Source: an uncultured Veillonella sp. (GTDB lineage Bacteria; Bacillota; Negativicutes; Veillonellales; Veillonellaceae). Taken from it: a DNA stretch of 64,000 nt. Every line of letters starts with the position of its first letter. Within the stretch, counting starts at the first letter, position 1. The position numbers and the translations under genes were made by a program. Shown in pieces: positions 46,440 through 55,576 of this stretch. The stretch spans positions 1 through 64,000 of the forward strand of contig NZ_URAR01000008.1 in the NCBI RefSeq assembly GCF_900545795.1. Reading direction: 5' to 3'. The notes beneath the pieces are model-generated. The model was not told the DNA's origin, made no database searches, and saw only the letters and a list, made by a program, of their open reading frames with translations.

Positions 46440-48845
46440 ATGAGTACTGAATTAAACAAAAAACAAATGAAACGTTTTGCAGCTTTAGCCGTGGCAGCAG
46501 GTTTATTGGGAAGTAGCAATGTAATCGCTGCAGATCCAGATAATGTATTGAAGGGCACAGGCACTGGGCTGGCTGTAGGTGCTACGGCGGATACAGGCGA
46601 TAATTCTAATGCTACAGCAGTCGGTGATAAAGCGAAAGCTACTGCAGGGGCGACAGTAGCTATCGGTAGTGGTGCACAAGCTACTTCTGGTTTTGCTGTA
46701 GCTATTGGTGGTAGTAGTACTAAAGCATTAGGAAGCCAGTCGATTGCAATTGGCTCTACAGCAAATACTAATGCTTCAGCTACACAGTCCGTAGCGCTTG
46801 GGCAGCGCGCAAGAGCATGGAATGTAGGCGCTGTTTCTTTAGGTAGCTATGCTACAGCTTCAGGTTTACATGCTACAAGTGTTGGTTATTATTCTCAAGC
46901 AACTGGCAGTCAATCAGTTGCTATGGGGATATCTTCTGTTGCTCAAAATGCTCATGATACAGCTGTTGGTGCAGGGGCTAGAGCTATTGGTGGTGTTACT
47001 GTCGCATTAGGGGGCGGCAGCTTGGCGGCTCAAAATCAGGCTATTGCTGTAGGGGGCAATGCTAATGTAAGTGCTACATCTCATAGTGGCATTGCTATTG
47101 GTAGCCAAGCATATGTGGGAAAACCTGATGAGAAACATCCAACAGTGGTACAACCAGAAGCTGAACCAGAAGATAAAGACTATACTGTAGATTACACGAT
47201 TGGTGAAAAATATGATGTACAACCAATTGATGATACTGTATCTACTACACCAGGTTTAGAAACTAAGAACTCTATTGCTATTGGTTTACAAGCTAAATCC
47301 TTTGGCCTTCAAACTTTGGCTATGGGTGCTGGTTCTGAAGCTCATGATTCTAATTCCGTTGCCGTAGGGCCAGCAGCAATTGCTAAAGGCAATTATGCCA
47401 TTGCTATTGGTCAACAATCACGTACAGCTTTTGACAATACCGTGGCGATTGGTCACTATACGGAAGCTCGTGGTGAACAATCTACAGCACTTGGTTACTA
47501 TTCTCGCGTAAGTGGTAAGAATAATACGGCATTAGGTGATTATTCTCGTCTAGAAGGCGTATCTGACTCTGTGGCCGTAGGTTCTCATTCTCGTTCGTTA
47601 TTAAATAATTCTGTTGCCTTAGGTAAAGATTCTTTGGCAGCACCTAGTACAGACTTTAACAATAAAGCGTATTTAAGTGATGAAGATTTCAATGTATCAC
47701 AAGGTGTTGTATCTGTAGGTAATGTGGCTTATTCTGTAGGTTCTGGTGATGATAAAAAAGATATTGCCGTAAATAATCGCCGCATCATCAATGTAGCAGG
47801 TGGTTTTGCTGATACAGATGCTGTTAACGTTGCGCAATTACGTACCTTAGCAGACCGTGTAGTGCCAATTTATTCTGGTGGCTCTACTTCAGGTGATACT
47901 TACAAATCTGGTAATACAATCAACAGTACAGGTACATTAAATACATTAGCCTTTGATTTTGGTGAAGGCCTTAAAGCACAAGAAGTAGGCGCTGATAATG
48001 ATAAACGCGTATTAGTGACTCTAGATAAAGAATATATTGACCAAAATCCTGATCTTAAAGGAGAAAAGGGTGAAAAAGGTGACACCGGCGCACAAGGCCC
48101 TCAAGGTCCACAAGGAGATGCTGGCCCTAAAGGTGATACTGGTGAAACTGGTCCTAAAGGTGACACCGGCGCACAAGGCCCACAAGGAGAAGCTGGTCCT
48201 AAAGGCGATAATGGTGAAACTGGCCCTAAAGGTGATAAAGGTGAAACTGGTGCACAAGGTCCTAAGGGCGATACAGGGGCACCAGGACAAGATGCTCCAA
48301 CTAATGCGCCAAACACTAGTGGATTAACAATCTCGGGTGGCCCAACAATTACTAAGGATTTAGTCGATGTAAATGGTCAACAAATCCATGGTGTGGCCGA
48401 TGGTACTGCTTGGAATGATGCCGTTAATGTAGGTCAATTACGTGGCGTTGAGTCCAAATTAAATAAGAAAATTGAAAAGACTGGTGCAATGAGTGCGGCT
48501 TTAGCAGCTCTTAATGGCACTTATGATTTAGATTATAAGAAAACAGCAATTAATGCAGGTCTTGGCTATTATAAAGGTGAATCTGCTATTGCTTTAGGTG
48601 TAGCACATCGCTTGAATGAAGATGTACGTTTAAGTGCAGGCTTAGCGTATAGCGGTAATAGCGACACTATGGTAAATGCTGGTATTTCTTGGGCTGTTGG
48701 CAGTGCGCCTAATGCAAGTGTTAACATCCGCGAAGAAAATAAAGAGCTTCGTGGTCGTTTAGAAACGTATGAAGCACGTTTAGAAGCACAACAGGCTGAA
48801 ATTAATGAATTAAGAGCTTTAGTACAACAAAGCTTACAAAAATAA
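46440..48845 (+). CDS. Trimeric autotransporter adhesin with collagen-like stalk
   Basis: 801 aa. Signal peptide (KRFAALAVAAGLLGSSNVIA) instead of an ESPR. YadA-like head repeats (AIG.GA type) extend to ~residue 440, with a charged insert (residues ~220-270). A neck (NVAGGFADTDAVNVAQLRTL), a stretch of 26 Gly-X-Y triplets (48060-48293) and a second neck (DAVNVGQLRGVESKLNKKIE) follow. A four-strand YadA-type anchor comes next, then a C-terminal coiled coil (ENKELRGRLETYEARLEAQQ) beyond the barrel. No SLH, unlike the first adhesin. The start at MSTEL is set by AGGAGG. It is intact and probably forms a surface trimer; ligand unknown. Confidence 0.93.
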   Translation: MSTELNKKQMKRFAALAVAAGLLGSSNVIAADPDNVLKGTGTGLAVGATADTGDNSNATAVGDKAKATAGATVAIGSGAQATSGFAVAIGGSSTKALGSQSIAIGSTANTNASATQSVALGQRARAWNVGAVSLGSYATASGLHATSVGYYSQATGSQSVAMGISSVAQNAHDTAVGAGARAIGGVTVALGGGSLAAQNQAIAVGGNANVSATSHSGIAIGSQAYVGKPDEKHPTVVQPEAEPEDKDYTVDYTIGEKYDVQPIDDTVSTTPGLETKNSIAIGLQAKSFGLQTLAMGAGSEAHDSNSVAVGPAAIAKGNYAIAIGQQSRTAFDNTVAIGHYTEARGEQSTALGYYSRVSGKNNTALGDYSRLEGVSDSVAVGSHSRSLLNNSVALGKDSLAAPSTDFNNKAYLSDEDFNVSQGVVSVGNVAYSVGSGDDKKDIAVNNRRIINVAGGFADTDAVNVAQLRTLADRVVPIYSGGSTSGDTYKSGNTINSTGTLNTLAFDFGEGLKAQEVGADNDKRVLVTLDKEYIDQNPDLKGEKGEKGDTGAQGPQGPQGDAGPKGDTGETGPKGDTGAQGPQGEAGPKGDNGETGPKGDKGETGAQGPKGDTGAPGQDAPTNAPNTSGLTISGGPTITKDLVDVNGQQIHGVADGTAWNDAVNVGQLRGVESKLNKKIEKTGAMSAALAALNGTYDLDYKKTAINAGLGYYKGESAIALGVAHRLNEDVRLSAGLAYSGNSDTMVNAGISWAVGSAPNASVNIREENKELRGRLETYEARLEAQQAEINELRALVQQSLQK
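48060..48293 (+). repeat. Collagen-like Gly-X-Y repeat within the adhesin
   Basis: 26 uninterrupted G-X-Y triplets rich in GPK, GPQ, GDT, GET and GEK. Nucleotide repeats of 9 bp with larger duplications (GGTGACACCGGCGCACAAGG at 48079 and 48160) suggest expansion by slippage. Confidence 0.95.
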
Positions 48846-48864
48846 AAAGAAGAGAGAACATATA

Positions 48865-48902
48865 AAAAATGCTGTAGTTCTATTTAAGAACTACAGCATT
48901 TT
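48865..48902. terminator. Adhesin terminator, bidirectional
   Basis: AAAATGCTGTAGTTC-tatttaa-GAACTACAGCATTTT. Confidence 0.9.
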
Positions 48903-48907
48903 GACTA

Positions 48908-48949
48908 TAAGGCGACTTGATATTCATTTTATCAAGCCGCCTTATTTTT
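48908..48949. terminator. Second hairpin between converging genes
   Basis: AAGGCGaCTTGAT / ATCAAGcCGCCTT followed by ATTTTT. Confidence 0.75.
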
Positions 48950-48980
48950 ATAGAGTGTCTATTTTTAAATTTTAAACTTT

Positions 48981-49475
48981 TTATTTCTTTTCAGGTTGTG
49001 GATGATTTAACGCATAGGTATCATTTTGAGCAATAATATCCAAGAATACAAGTGGCTCTTCCTTTTCATTGCGCAATGCATGACCTTGACCAGGGCGTGC
49101 AATAGTAATGTCACCGGCTTTTACAACAGTTTCTTTGCCTGTGCCATCCATGAAGATACCTTCGCCAGAAACGATGATATAGGTGTCTTCATTTACACCA
49201 TGTGTGTGGAGACCAATGGATGCACCTTTTTCTAACGTCATCCAGCCGATTTCTTTGATGGCCGCTTCTTTAGAAGCTTGGTCACGTGTAAAGGAGAACT
49301 TACCAAATAAAGTCCCTTCACCTTTAGCTACATTTTGCTTATCAAGAGTGATGAGCTGATCTTTTGGATAATATTGCTCATCTGGAGCAAATTGAGTTTG
49401 CTCAGCAGCTAGTGCTGTACCTGTAGCGAGAACACCAGCCAATGCTAATACAGCTGTTAATTTTCTTAATTTCAT
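48981..49475 (-). CDS. Exported cupin-domain protein
   Basis: 164 aa. Signal peptide (RKLTAVLALAGVLATGTALA). A single cupin barrel follows: IGLHTHGVNEDTYIIVSGEG carries the H-x-H...E metal set (HTHGVNEDTYIIVSGEG), and PGQGHALRNEKEEPLVFLDI carries the last His. Likely a metal-binding protein of the envelope; catalytic activity cannot be told. The start at MKLRK is set by AAGGAGG. It converges with the second adhesin. Confidence 0.88.
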   Translation of the reverse strand: MKLRKLTAVLALAGVLATGTALAAEQTQFAPDEQYYPKDQLITLDKQNVAKGEGTLFGKFSFTRDQASKEAAIKEIGWMTLEKGASIGLHTHGVNEDTYIIVSGEGIFMDGTGKETVVKAGDITIARPGQGHALRNEKEEPLVFLDIIAQNDTYALNHPQPEKK

Positions 49476-49682
49476 ACAATTCCTCCTTACAAACCTAATC
49501 ATTAATTGCCTTACTAGGCAAGTCAGCGTTTGTCATATTTACTCATTGTTTTAGAAAGTGATTGCACTATTCACAAAATGAACTATGCCTTGAATTAATA
49601 GTAAATATGCAAATTGTTAATGTAAGTATAATCCTATTTAATGCAGATGACAAGAGTTTAATGAACATTAGTAGTTCTTAGC

Positions 49683-49780
49683 ATATTTATAAAAAGATGT
49701 TTCAACATATTTATAAAAGCTGTTTAAGCAAGTTTATAAAAATATGCTCAAGCTAATTTATAAAAATATGTTTAAACAAG
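49683..49780. repeat. 24-bp degenerate tandem repeat
   Basis: Four copies of TTTATAAAAAkATGYTYAARCA type start at 49686, 49710, 49733 and 49757. The rest of the 49,503-50,022 gap is AT-rich, with another loose repeat (TAGTATGAA near 49947 and 49963) before pilB. No gene. Confidence 0.8.
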
Positions 49781-50022
49781 CATATGTGCTCTGTTGAGCA
49801 TACTCATCTTATTAAGCCGCTTTTATAGGGGAAATTTTAGTTTTAACGAATCCTGTAAGCAGAGGCTACTATTGAAAAAGTCTAGTACGATAAAGTCTAA
49901 TGTGACGGAGTTGGTGCGATAGAATGCTGACTATAGGTTGATTATAGTATGAAGCGTTATAGTATGAAAATCATAGTTATACAAAAAGTAGCCATACATT
50001 AAGTTAGTACAGGGGGATTTTG

Positions 50023-51036
50023 ATGTTTCAAGTGGAATTTGAGTTAGATCGGATTATTAAGGAGGCTATAGAATTAAAAGCTAGCGATATTCATTTTGAT
50101 GCAGCACCTGCGGCCTTACTTATTCGCCTAAGAATACATGGAAGTCTTCAAATTAAAGAGGAAATACCGCGAGGCCGAGCTGAGCAATTAATTAATCGTA
50201 TTAAAATTCTCAGTGGCATGGATATAGGCGAAAAGCGATTGCCTCAAGATGGTCGCTGGTCGTGGACCGATAAGGGGGATTCTCCCTCTTATATGCTTCG
50301 CGTGTCATCGTTGCCCTCTGTATATGGGGAGACGATTGTTTGCCGCATAGTGGGCAATGAAAATTGCTATAAAAATTTACGTCAATTAGGCATGAGCGAA
50401 GCGCTTTATGCATTGGTCAGTGATACCTTAAAACGGCCTCATGGTCTATTGTTAGTCAGTGGTCCTACAGGTTCAGGGAAAACCTCTACTTTATATGCCT
50501 TATTGCGTTTATTACATGTAGTGGAAGAGAATGTAATTTCCCTAGAAAATCCTGTTGAAGCCGATATTCCAGGGGCCATACAGGTACAGATTAATTCGAA
50601 AATTGGCTATACCTTTCCTTATGCTTTGCGTGCAGTTCTTAGACAAGACCCAGATACTATTATGGTGGGAGAGATTCGTGATGTAGAAACTGCTGAACTA
50701 GCAGTTCAAGCTGCCTTGACGGGGCATCGCGTGTTGGCCACGATACATACTAATGATGCGGTAGGCGTAAGAGAACGTTTATTAGATATGGGTATTCCCG
50801 ACTATTTAGTACGTGCCACTTTATTGGGCGCTTTAGCCCAGCGATTAGTACGGATTAAGACTGAAGAAGGCCATAGTCGTAAGGCAATTTATGAATTTCT
50901 TAAAATTCCGAGCAAAAATGTTAATTGGCAGGCATTAGACCAGTATGTAAAACCTACCTTACAGGAATCTGGTGAAGACTTGCTGCGACAAGGGCTTACT
51001 ACGAAAGACGAATTGCAGCGAGTAGGTTTAACATGA
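50023..51036 (+). CDS. Type IV pilus/competence assembly ATPase (PilB/GspE/ComGA-like)
   Basis: 337 aa, the short ComGA size; the N-terminal domain of classical PilB is missing. Motifs: ASDIHFDAAPAALLIRLRIH, Walker A GPTGSGKTSTLYALL, Asp box, Walker B RQDPDTIMVGEIRD and His box ALTGHRVLATIHTNDAVG. No tetracysteine zinc site. It powers pilin polymerisation at the inner membrane. ATG after AGGGGGA. First gene of a pilus operon with pilT-, pilC-, pilin and pilMNO-like genes. Confidence 0.9.
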   Translation: MFQVEFELDRIIKEAIELKASDIHFDAAPAALLIRLRIHGSLQIKEEIPRGRAEQLINRIKILSGMDIGEKRLPQDGRWSWTDKGDSPSYMLRVSSLPSVYGETIVCRIVGNENCYKNLRQLGMSEALYALVSDTLKRPHGLLLVSGPTGSGKTSTLYALLRLLHVVEENVISLENPVEADIPGAIQVQINSKIGYTFPYALRAVLRQDPDTIMVGEIRDVETAELAVQAALTGHRVLATIHTNDAVGVRERLLDMGIPDYLVRATLLGALAQRLVRIKTEEGHSRKAIYEFLKIPSKNVNWQALDQYVKPTLQESGEDLLRQGLTTKDELQRVGLT

Positions 51037-51085
51037 ATTAGTGCGAGTGAGGGACGGTAACATGAGTTAGAGCGGAGAACGAGGC
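51030..51085 (+). repeat. 29-bp tandem duplication between pilB- and pilT-like genes
   Basis: AACATGAATTAGTGCGAGTG and AACATGAGTTAGAGCGGAGA start 29 bp apart. The first copy contains the stop codon of the ATPase gene. Confidence 0.7.
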
Positions 51086-51091
51086 ATATGT

Positions 51092-52135
51092 ATGTTATAT
51101 CCTATGTTAGATTGGGCTATTAAATATAGAGCTACAGATATTCATTTAGAATACGGCGGAGAGCCACGATTTCGGTTAGGTGCAGATTTAGTGAAATTAG
51201 AGGAGTTAAGTGCGCAGCATACTTACAAAGAAAATGGTCCCGAAATGCCATCTCGTACTTCTACGATACAAGTTGATGAATGCATATTTTCTCAGCTTAT
51301 TGAGGTTTGTCATGGGGACTTACATATGGTAGATGGTGCATTTTCTTATGGGGATATACGAGTTCGTGTACATCTCTTTAAGGCGCAAGAGATACAATGT
51401 GGCACATTGCGCCTTTTATATAATGGAGATTTACAATTACCAGACGATGAGGAAGGTGAACTATTAAAGAAATTAGCGCTATTAAAAGAGGGCTTAGTCA
51501 TTATTAGTGGACCCACTGGTTCAGGTAAATCCTTTGCGCTGGCGAGCTGTATTCAGCACATTAACTTGTGTGAATCAAGGCATATTGTGACCTTGGAGGA
51601 TCCTATTGAGTTTGTCTTCTCCAACCAGAAGAGTTTGATACATCAGCGCCAATTAGGGCAAGATGTGAGCTCTATGGCTTTAGGAATAAAAGAAGCGTTA
51701 CGGCAAGATCCTGATGTAATTATGATTGGTGAATTGCGTGATCGTCCTACTTTAGAGGCCGCCTTACATGCGGCAGAAACAGGGCATTTAGTATTTGCCA
51801 CCTTGCATACACAACGAGCTGTAATGGCGATTAACCGTATAATTTCTATTTTTCCAGGGGAACAACAAGAAGAGGTGCGGTCTCAATTATCTCAAGTGCT
51901 GAGAGCCGTTATATGTCAACGGTTGGTAAGAAAAAATAATCAATTTATAACAGTAAGGGATATTTTATTAAATAATTCGGCAGTAGCTAATTTAATCCGT
52001 CAACGAAAAGAACCGCAAATTGTATCTATCCAAGAAATGCAGCGCCCCATGCAAACTATGGAAATGGCTGTAGCTAAGTTGCAATATAATTGGGGGCACT
52101 GTGAAGAGTTAGAGGCAGTTCTAGAGGATATATAG
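51092..52135 (+). CDS. pilT: Type IV pilus retraction-type ATPase (PilT-like)
   Basis: 347 aa. ATDIHLEYGGEPRFRLGADL at the start, Walker A GPTGSGKSFALASCIQHI, EDPIEFVFSNQKSLIHQRQLG, Walker B RQDPDVIMIGELRD and His box AETGHLVFATLHTQRA. The PilT-specific AIRNLIRE-type helix is present as NSAVANLIRQRKEPQI. This favours PilT over PilB. It may depolymerise the pilus for retraction or DNA uptake. Second gene of the operon. Confidence 0.88.
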   Translation: MLYPMLDWAIKYRATDIHLEYGGEPRFRLGADLVKLEELSAQHTYKENGPEMPSRTSTIQVDECIFSQLIEVCHGDLHMVDGAFSYGDIRVRVHLFKAQEIQCGTLRLLYNGDLQLPDDEEGELLKKLALLKEGLVIISGPTGSGKSFALASCIQHINLCESRHIVTLEDPIEFVFSNQKSLIHQRQLGQDVSSMALGIKEALRQDPDVIMIGELRDRPTLEAALHAAETGHLVFATLHTQRAVMAINRIISIFPGEQQEEVRSQLSQVLRAVICQRLVRKNNQFITVRDILLNNSAVANLIRQRKEPQIVSIQEMQRPMQTMEMAVAKLQYNWGHCEELEAVLEDI

Positions 52136-52168
52136 AGTTGGCATATTCGAGGAGGTGAGGTACAAGGT

Positions 52169-53353
52169 ATGAAGCAATTTACTTATGTTGTATATGATGA
52201 GAAAGGGGGGATGCAAGAGGACTCATTATGGGCTGAATCGGTAGAAGAGGTAAAGTTGAAGCTAGTGTATCGCGGTTGGAAGATTATTCGCATTGAATCA
52301 GCCAAGCAAAGTAATCACAAAAGGCGCCACTGGTCCTATAAGGATGTGGTGGAGTTTTCCTATCGCATGAATTTACTCTTAGAAGCGGGGATTTCAATTC
52401 GTCGTGTTATGCAGTTTTTAAGCACGAGGCCAAGTAAACATATACCCTATGCTTTGATAAATGAGTCAATTCAACAGGGCCATCAGTTATCAGTGGTGCT
52501 AGAGGGAACGGGATTTCCACTTATCGGACAGGCTTTAATTTGTGCCGGGGAAGCGGCAGGTACTGTAGGGCAAAGCTTTAAACAAGTTAAATCGTACTAT
52601 GAAAAGCAATTAGCTTGGCGACGGCAATTGTGGGGTGCAGCTACTTATCCATTATTTTTATTTGCTTTAATGATGGTTTTTCTAGCGGTGGCTATTGGTT
52701 TTATTATTCCATCGTTTAAAAAAGTATTGCTCAGTATGAATGTGCCTTTACCTTGGATAACTAAAGTGCTCTTTCAGCTGGGGGACTTTATTTCGGCACA
52801 TTTACTTTTGTGTCTATTAGGGCCTTTGCTAGTGCTGTTATTAAGTAGTATGATCTTTAGACGGCCTGCTATGAAATCTAGGTTAGCAAAAATGTTTTGG
52901 CAATGGGGTGCGCATCATGAATGGTTTGATGCATTCTTTTTAGCTCGCATGACAGAAATTTGGGCCATTTTATTGGAATCTGGTGTGAGTATGACGGAGC
53001 TATTACGATTGTCAGAGAATTTGTGGGGCAATAGCTATGCTACTAGTTTACAAAAAAAGGTAGCACAGCAGGTGAAAGAAGGTGCTAGCTTTAGTAATGC
53101 GTTAAAGCTAGTCGGCTTAGGAAATGAGTTCTTATGGGAGTTGTTACTTATGGGGGAAGAGTCTGGCAGTATGGTAGATATGTTACTCCACTGTAGCCAA
53201 TATTATGAGCAAATTACGAAGCGCTACATGCATAAAGCACAGCAATTAATGGAGCCGCTCATGATTTCACTTATGGGGATAGGCGTAGCAATTCTAGTTC
53301 TGGCGGTGATGCTTCCTATGTTTAATTCAGTTACAGCCATTCAAGGTATGTAA
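52169..53353 (+). CDS. Inner-membrane platform protein (PilC/GspF/ComGB-like)
   Basis: 394 aa. Two GspF domains: VEFSYRMNLLLEAGISIRRV (~residues 70-190) and ARMTEIWAILLESGVSMTEL (~265-385). Three hydrophobic helices (LFLFALMMVFLAVAIGFIIP; AHLLLCLLGPLLVLLLSSMI; the C-terminal MISLMGIGVAILVLAVMLPM). The motif EESGSMVDMLLHCSQYYE is typical. It couples the ATPases to the pilus base. GAGGTGAGG ribosome site; 33 bp after the pilT-like gene. Confidence 0.92.
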   Translation: MKQFTYVVYDEKGGMQEDSLWAESVEEVKLKLVYRGWKIIRIESAKQSNHKRRHWSYKDVVEFSYRMNLLLEAGISIRRVMQFLSTRPSKHIPYALINESIQQGHQLSVVLEGTGFPLIGQALICAGEAAGTVGQSFKQVKSYYEKQLAWRRQLWGAATYPLFLFALMMVFLAVAIGFIIPSFKKVLLSMNVPLPWITKVLFQLGDFISAHLLLCLLGPLLVLLLSSMIFRRPAMKSRLAKMFWQWGAHHEWFDAFFLARMTEIWAILLESGVSMTELLRLSENLWGNSYATSLQKKVAQQVKEGASFSNALKLVGLGNEFLWELLLMGEESGSMVDMLLHCSQYYEQITKRYMHKAQQLMEPLMISLMGIGVAILVLAVMLPMFNSVTAIQGM

Positions 53354-53404
53354 CGATTGTTGTAAGGGATTGAATATAAAGTGATTTTTTGAAAGGGGTA
53401 TTAT

Positions 53405-53836
53405 ATGACAATAGAAAGTATGGGGCGGATTTGTAAAGAGTGGTGTAATTTTAGTTCTAGTAAGAGCCATTGGCAAAAACGAATGAGAGCTAGACGTAAA
53501 GCTCAGGGCGGTTTTACATTAGTTGAATTAATGGTTGTAGTGGCAATTATTGCTATTTTAGCAGCCGTAGCGATGCCACAATTTTTAAATGCTGGCGATA
53601 AAGCCCGTGATGCAAAGATTCAGGCAGACCAGCAGACCATAAGTAATGCGGCACAATTATATATGATTGATAAATCTACTGATTCTGTGCCAACTGTATC
53701 TGATTTGTATAAAGAAGGATATTTATCTGAAGAAGTAAAGACACCTAAAGGTGGTGAATATACCATTTCGGCTGAAGCAAATGCTGGTGGAAAGGGTCAG
53801 CATATTGTAGTTAAGGCAAGTGATGAAGCAGAATAG
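53405..53836 (+). CDS. Major type IV pilin/ComGC-like prepilin with a long leader
   Basis: 143 aa. Class III processing site G-G^FTLVELMVVVAIIAILAAV with Glu5, followed by AMPQFLNAGDKARDAKIQAD and a small GspG-like globular part. The leader before the cleavage site is about 36 residues, far longer than the usual 6-10. An internal ATG (MRARRKAQGG, at 53483) would give an ordinary leader but has no ribosome site, while AAAGGGG precedes the first ATG. The mature pilin is ~108 residues with no C-terminal Cys pair. Confidence 0.9.
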   Translation: MTIESMGRICKEWCNFSSSKSHWQKRMRARRKAQGGFTLVELMVVVAIIAILAAVAMPQFLNAGDKARDAKIQADQQTISNAAQLYMIDKSTDSVPTVSDLYKEGYLSEEVKTPKGGEYTISAEANAGGKGQHIVVKASDEAE

Positions 53837-53892
53837 TAAATTTAGAGAACACTAGTTAGTTTATTTGTTACTAAAGGTCATAAGGTAGTTAC

Positions 53893-54558
53893 ATGTGGTA
53901 TATGCATTGGATCATAAATGCTTTAGTAGGCATGGCAGTGGCTAGAGGTGGACTCTACATATGCAATATATGGCAGCTAGGACGAGAACGGCGTTCTACT
54001 TCCTTCTATCTCTTCTCGATAAGTGTAGGTTTGAGTTTTGGCATATGTTGTGGCTTCCTAGAGCCTCATACAGACTTAGCTATATTGACAATTTTCTTCG
54101 GATTCGTTTTATTTATGGGCGCTACCATCGATTGGCAGTACCTTATCTTACCAGATGAGGGCGCTATATTTTTACTCATAAGTGGAATAGTTAGATTGTG
54201 GTTAATTGGCGAGTCTATTATGAATGCTGTAACTTCTATCTTTATAGTATTTTTTCTGGGCTGGTGTATGTACCGCCTGTGTCATCACTCTATAGGTTTA
54301 GGTGATGTGAAATGGCTAGCAGTTAGTATTGCTTGGATTCCCTGGGAACTACTGTGGCTGGTCCTTTATATAGCCTTTGTTAGTGGCAGTCTATATGTAG
54401 TCATCAGGCTAATCTATGAGCGAATTAAAACACCAGAACATCGGCAGTGTATAAAGGGCAAACGACTACCTTTTGGACCTTTTTTATGTAGTTCAATTTT
54501 TATTGTGTATATATGGGGAGACGCTATCAGTGCTTGGTACTATAACTGCTTTTGGTAA
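53893..54558 (+). CDS. Prepilin peptidase without the N-terminal methylase domain (A24 family)
   Basis: 221 aa, about six helices. The catalytic aspartates are in GATIDWQYLILPDEG and SIGLGDVKWLAVSIA (GxGDxK). RLPFGPFLC near the end is typical. The cytosolic CxxC zinc/methylase module of PilD is absent, so it may only cleave, or methylation may be done elsewhere. It cuts the prepilins encoded on both sides. It overlaps the next gene by 29 bp. Confidence 0.88.
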   Translation: MWYMHWIINALVGMAVARGGLYICNIWQLGRERRSTSFYLFSISVGLSFGICCGFLEPHTDLAILTIFFGFVLFMGATIDWQYLILPDEGAIFLLISGIVRLWLIGESIMNAVTSIFIVFFLGWCMYRLCHHSIGLGDVKWLAVSIAWIPWELLWLVLYIAFVSGSLYVVIRLIYERIKTPEHRQCIKGKRLPFGPFLCSSIFIVYIWGDAISAWYYNCFW

Positions 54559-55066
54559 GAAAGTTCATTCAACTACAAGCTTTGGTAAGAAGCAACATTC
54601 GTCTAGAGCGAGCGGTTTTGTGTTAGCAGAGGTGTTGATTTATACCACTATCATAGCTGTGTTTGCTGCAGTAGCTTTAGTGTCAATTCACAGCGTAACT
54701 AATGAAGCACGTGTATTTGATCATATGACGCGGCTATTTTATTACAATTTAAAGCGCACACAGCTAATATCCTTACAGGGGCGTACTGGCGATGTGGCCA
54801 GTGAATATAACACAATGACAGTTTTTGACGAACAGTATGTGACAAATATGTATGAACCTTTATGGGGCAAAGAAACTATGGAGCTTCCTGAAACGATGAT
54901 ATTAAAAATTAATGTGCGTCGAAGTAATACGATTGATGCTAGTGGCTACGAAGGGCAAGATAATGCATCGACCTTAGAGTTGTATGATAAAGAATTACGT
55001 CGTGGAAGGCAGTATATTTTCTCACAACAGACTGCTCGCATTCGGTGGATTGATGTTACTTATTGA
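54530..55066 (+). CDS. Minor pilin/pseudopilin (GspH-like)
   Basis: 178 aa from GTG, chosen because GGGGAG lies 9 bases upstream; a TTG further up gives a longer frame without support. Processing site ASG^FVLAEVLIYTTIIAVFAA with Glu5. A ~130-residue beta-rich C-terminal domain follows (YYNLKRTQLISLQGRTG...). The leader is ~28 residues, again long. It likely primes or decorates the pilus. Confidence 0.78.
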   Translation: MLGTITAFGKKVHSTTSFGKKQHSSRASGFVLAEVLIYTTIIAVFAAVALVSIHSVTNEARVFDHMTRLFYYNLKRTQLISLQGRTGDVASEYNTMTVFDEQYVTNMYEPLWGKETMELPETMILKINVRRSNTIDASGYEGQDNASTLELYDKELRRGRQYIFSQQTARIRWIDVTY

Positions 55067-55119
55067 AGGGATTGTTTATGGAAAAATGAAAGTATGTTCA
55101 AGCTAGGAGCTAGTACATA

Positions 55120-55524
55120 ATGAAGAATAGTAGTTTGTTCAAAAAGAATGAGGCTGGCTTTTTGTATTTAGATGCTTTAGGTGGCACTACTATAGTGGCT
55201 ATAGTTATTTTAGCGGTTGCTACTATATTGGGAAGCTTGACCTTGCAGTATAGAATGGCTCGTATTGAATCAGAAGCCTTACAAATTGCTATCTCCGAGA
55301 TGGAATTAGGGAAGTATGAAGCTCAGGCCGGTATGCTTAGTACCTCAATAAATAAGGATATTAGTAGTGGGGCTGGCTTGTGGTCAGATGCTTTTAAAGT
55401 AGAGCGACGTATGACCATTGAATCTGTAGGGCCAAAGCCACTGAAAAGATTGCAGGTGAAAGTGTATTATGACGATCAAGAGTGCATTACCCTTTGGACA
55501 TATATTTGGGAAGGGTTTTCTTAG
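55120..55524 (+). CDS. Minor pilin/pseudopilin (GspI-like)
   Basis: 134 aa. EAG^FLYLDALGGTTIVAIVIL is a prepilin-like start, with Asp in place of the usual Glu5. The protein is small, with ISEMELGKYEAQAGML after the helix, as in GspI/PilV. Position between other minor pilins supports the call. Start ATG; ribosome site weak (AGGAGCTAG). Confidence 0.75.
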   Translation: MKNSSLFKKNEAGFLYLDALGGTTIVAIVILAVATILGSLTLQYRMARIESEALQIAISEMELGKYEAQAGMLSTSINKDISSGAGLWSDAFKVERRMTIESVGPKPLKRLQVKVYYDDQECITLWTYIWEGFS

Positions 55525-55576
55525 AAGATGTTTATCTATAAGAGTAAAGAAGCAAAAACAGTTGCAAGTGAAGAAC

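Noticed and set aside
48021..48327. ORFs in other frames across the collagen repeat
   Set aside because: Low-complexity readings of the 9-bp Gly-X-Y repeat in wrong frames.
49683..49780. CRISPR-like array
   Set aside because: A 24-bp tandem duplication without spacers.
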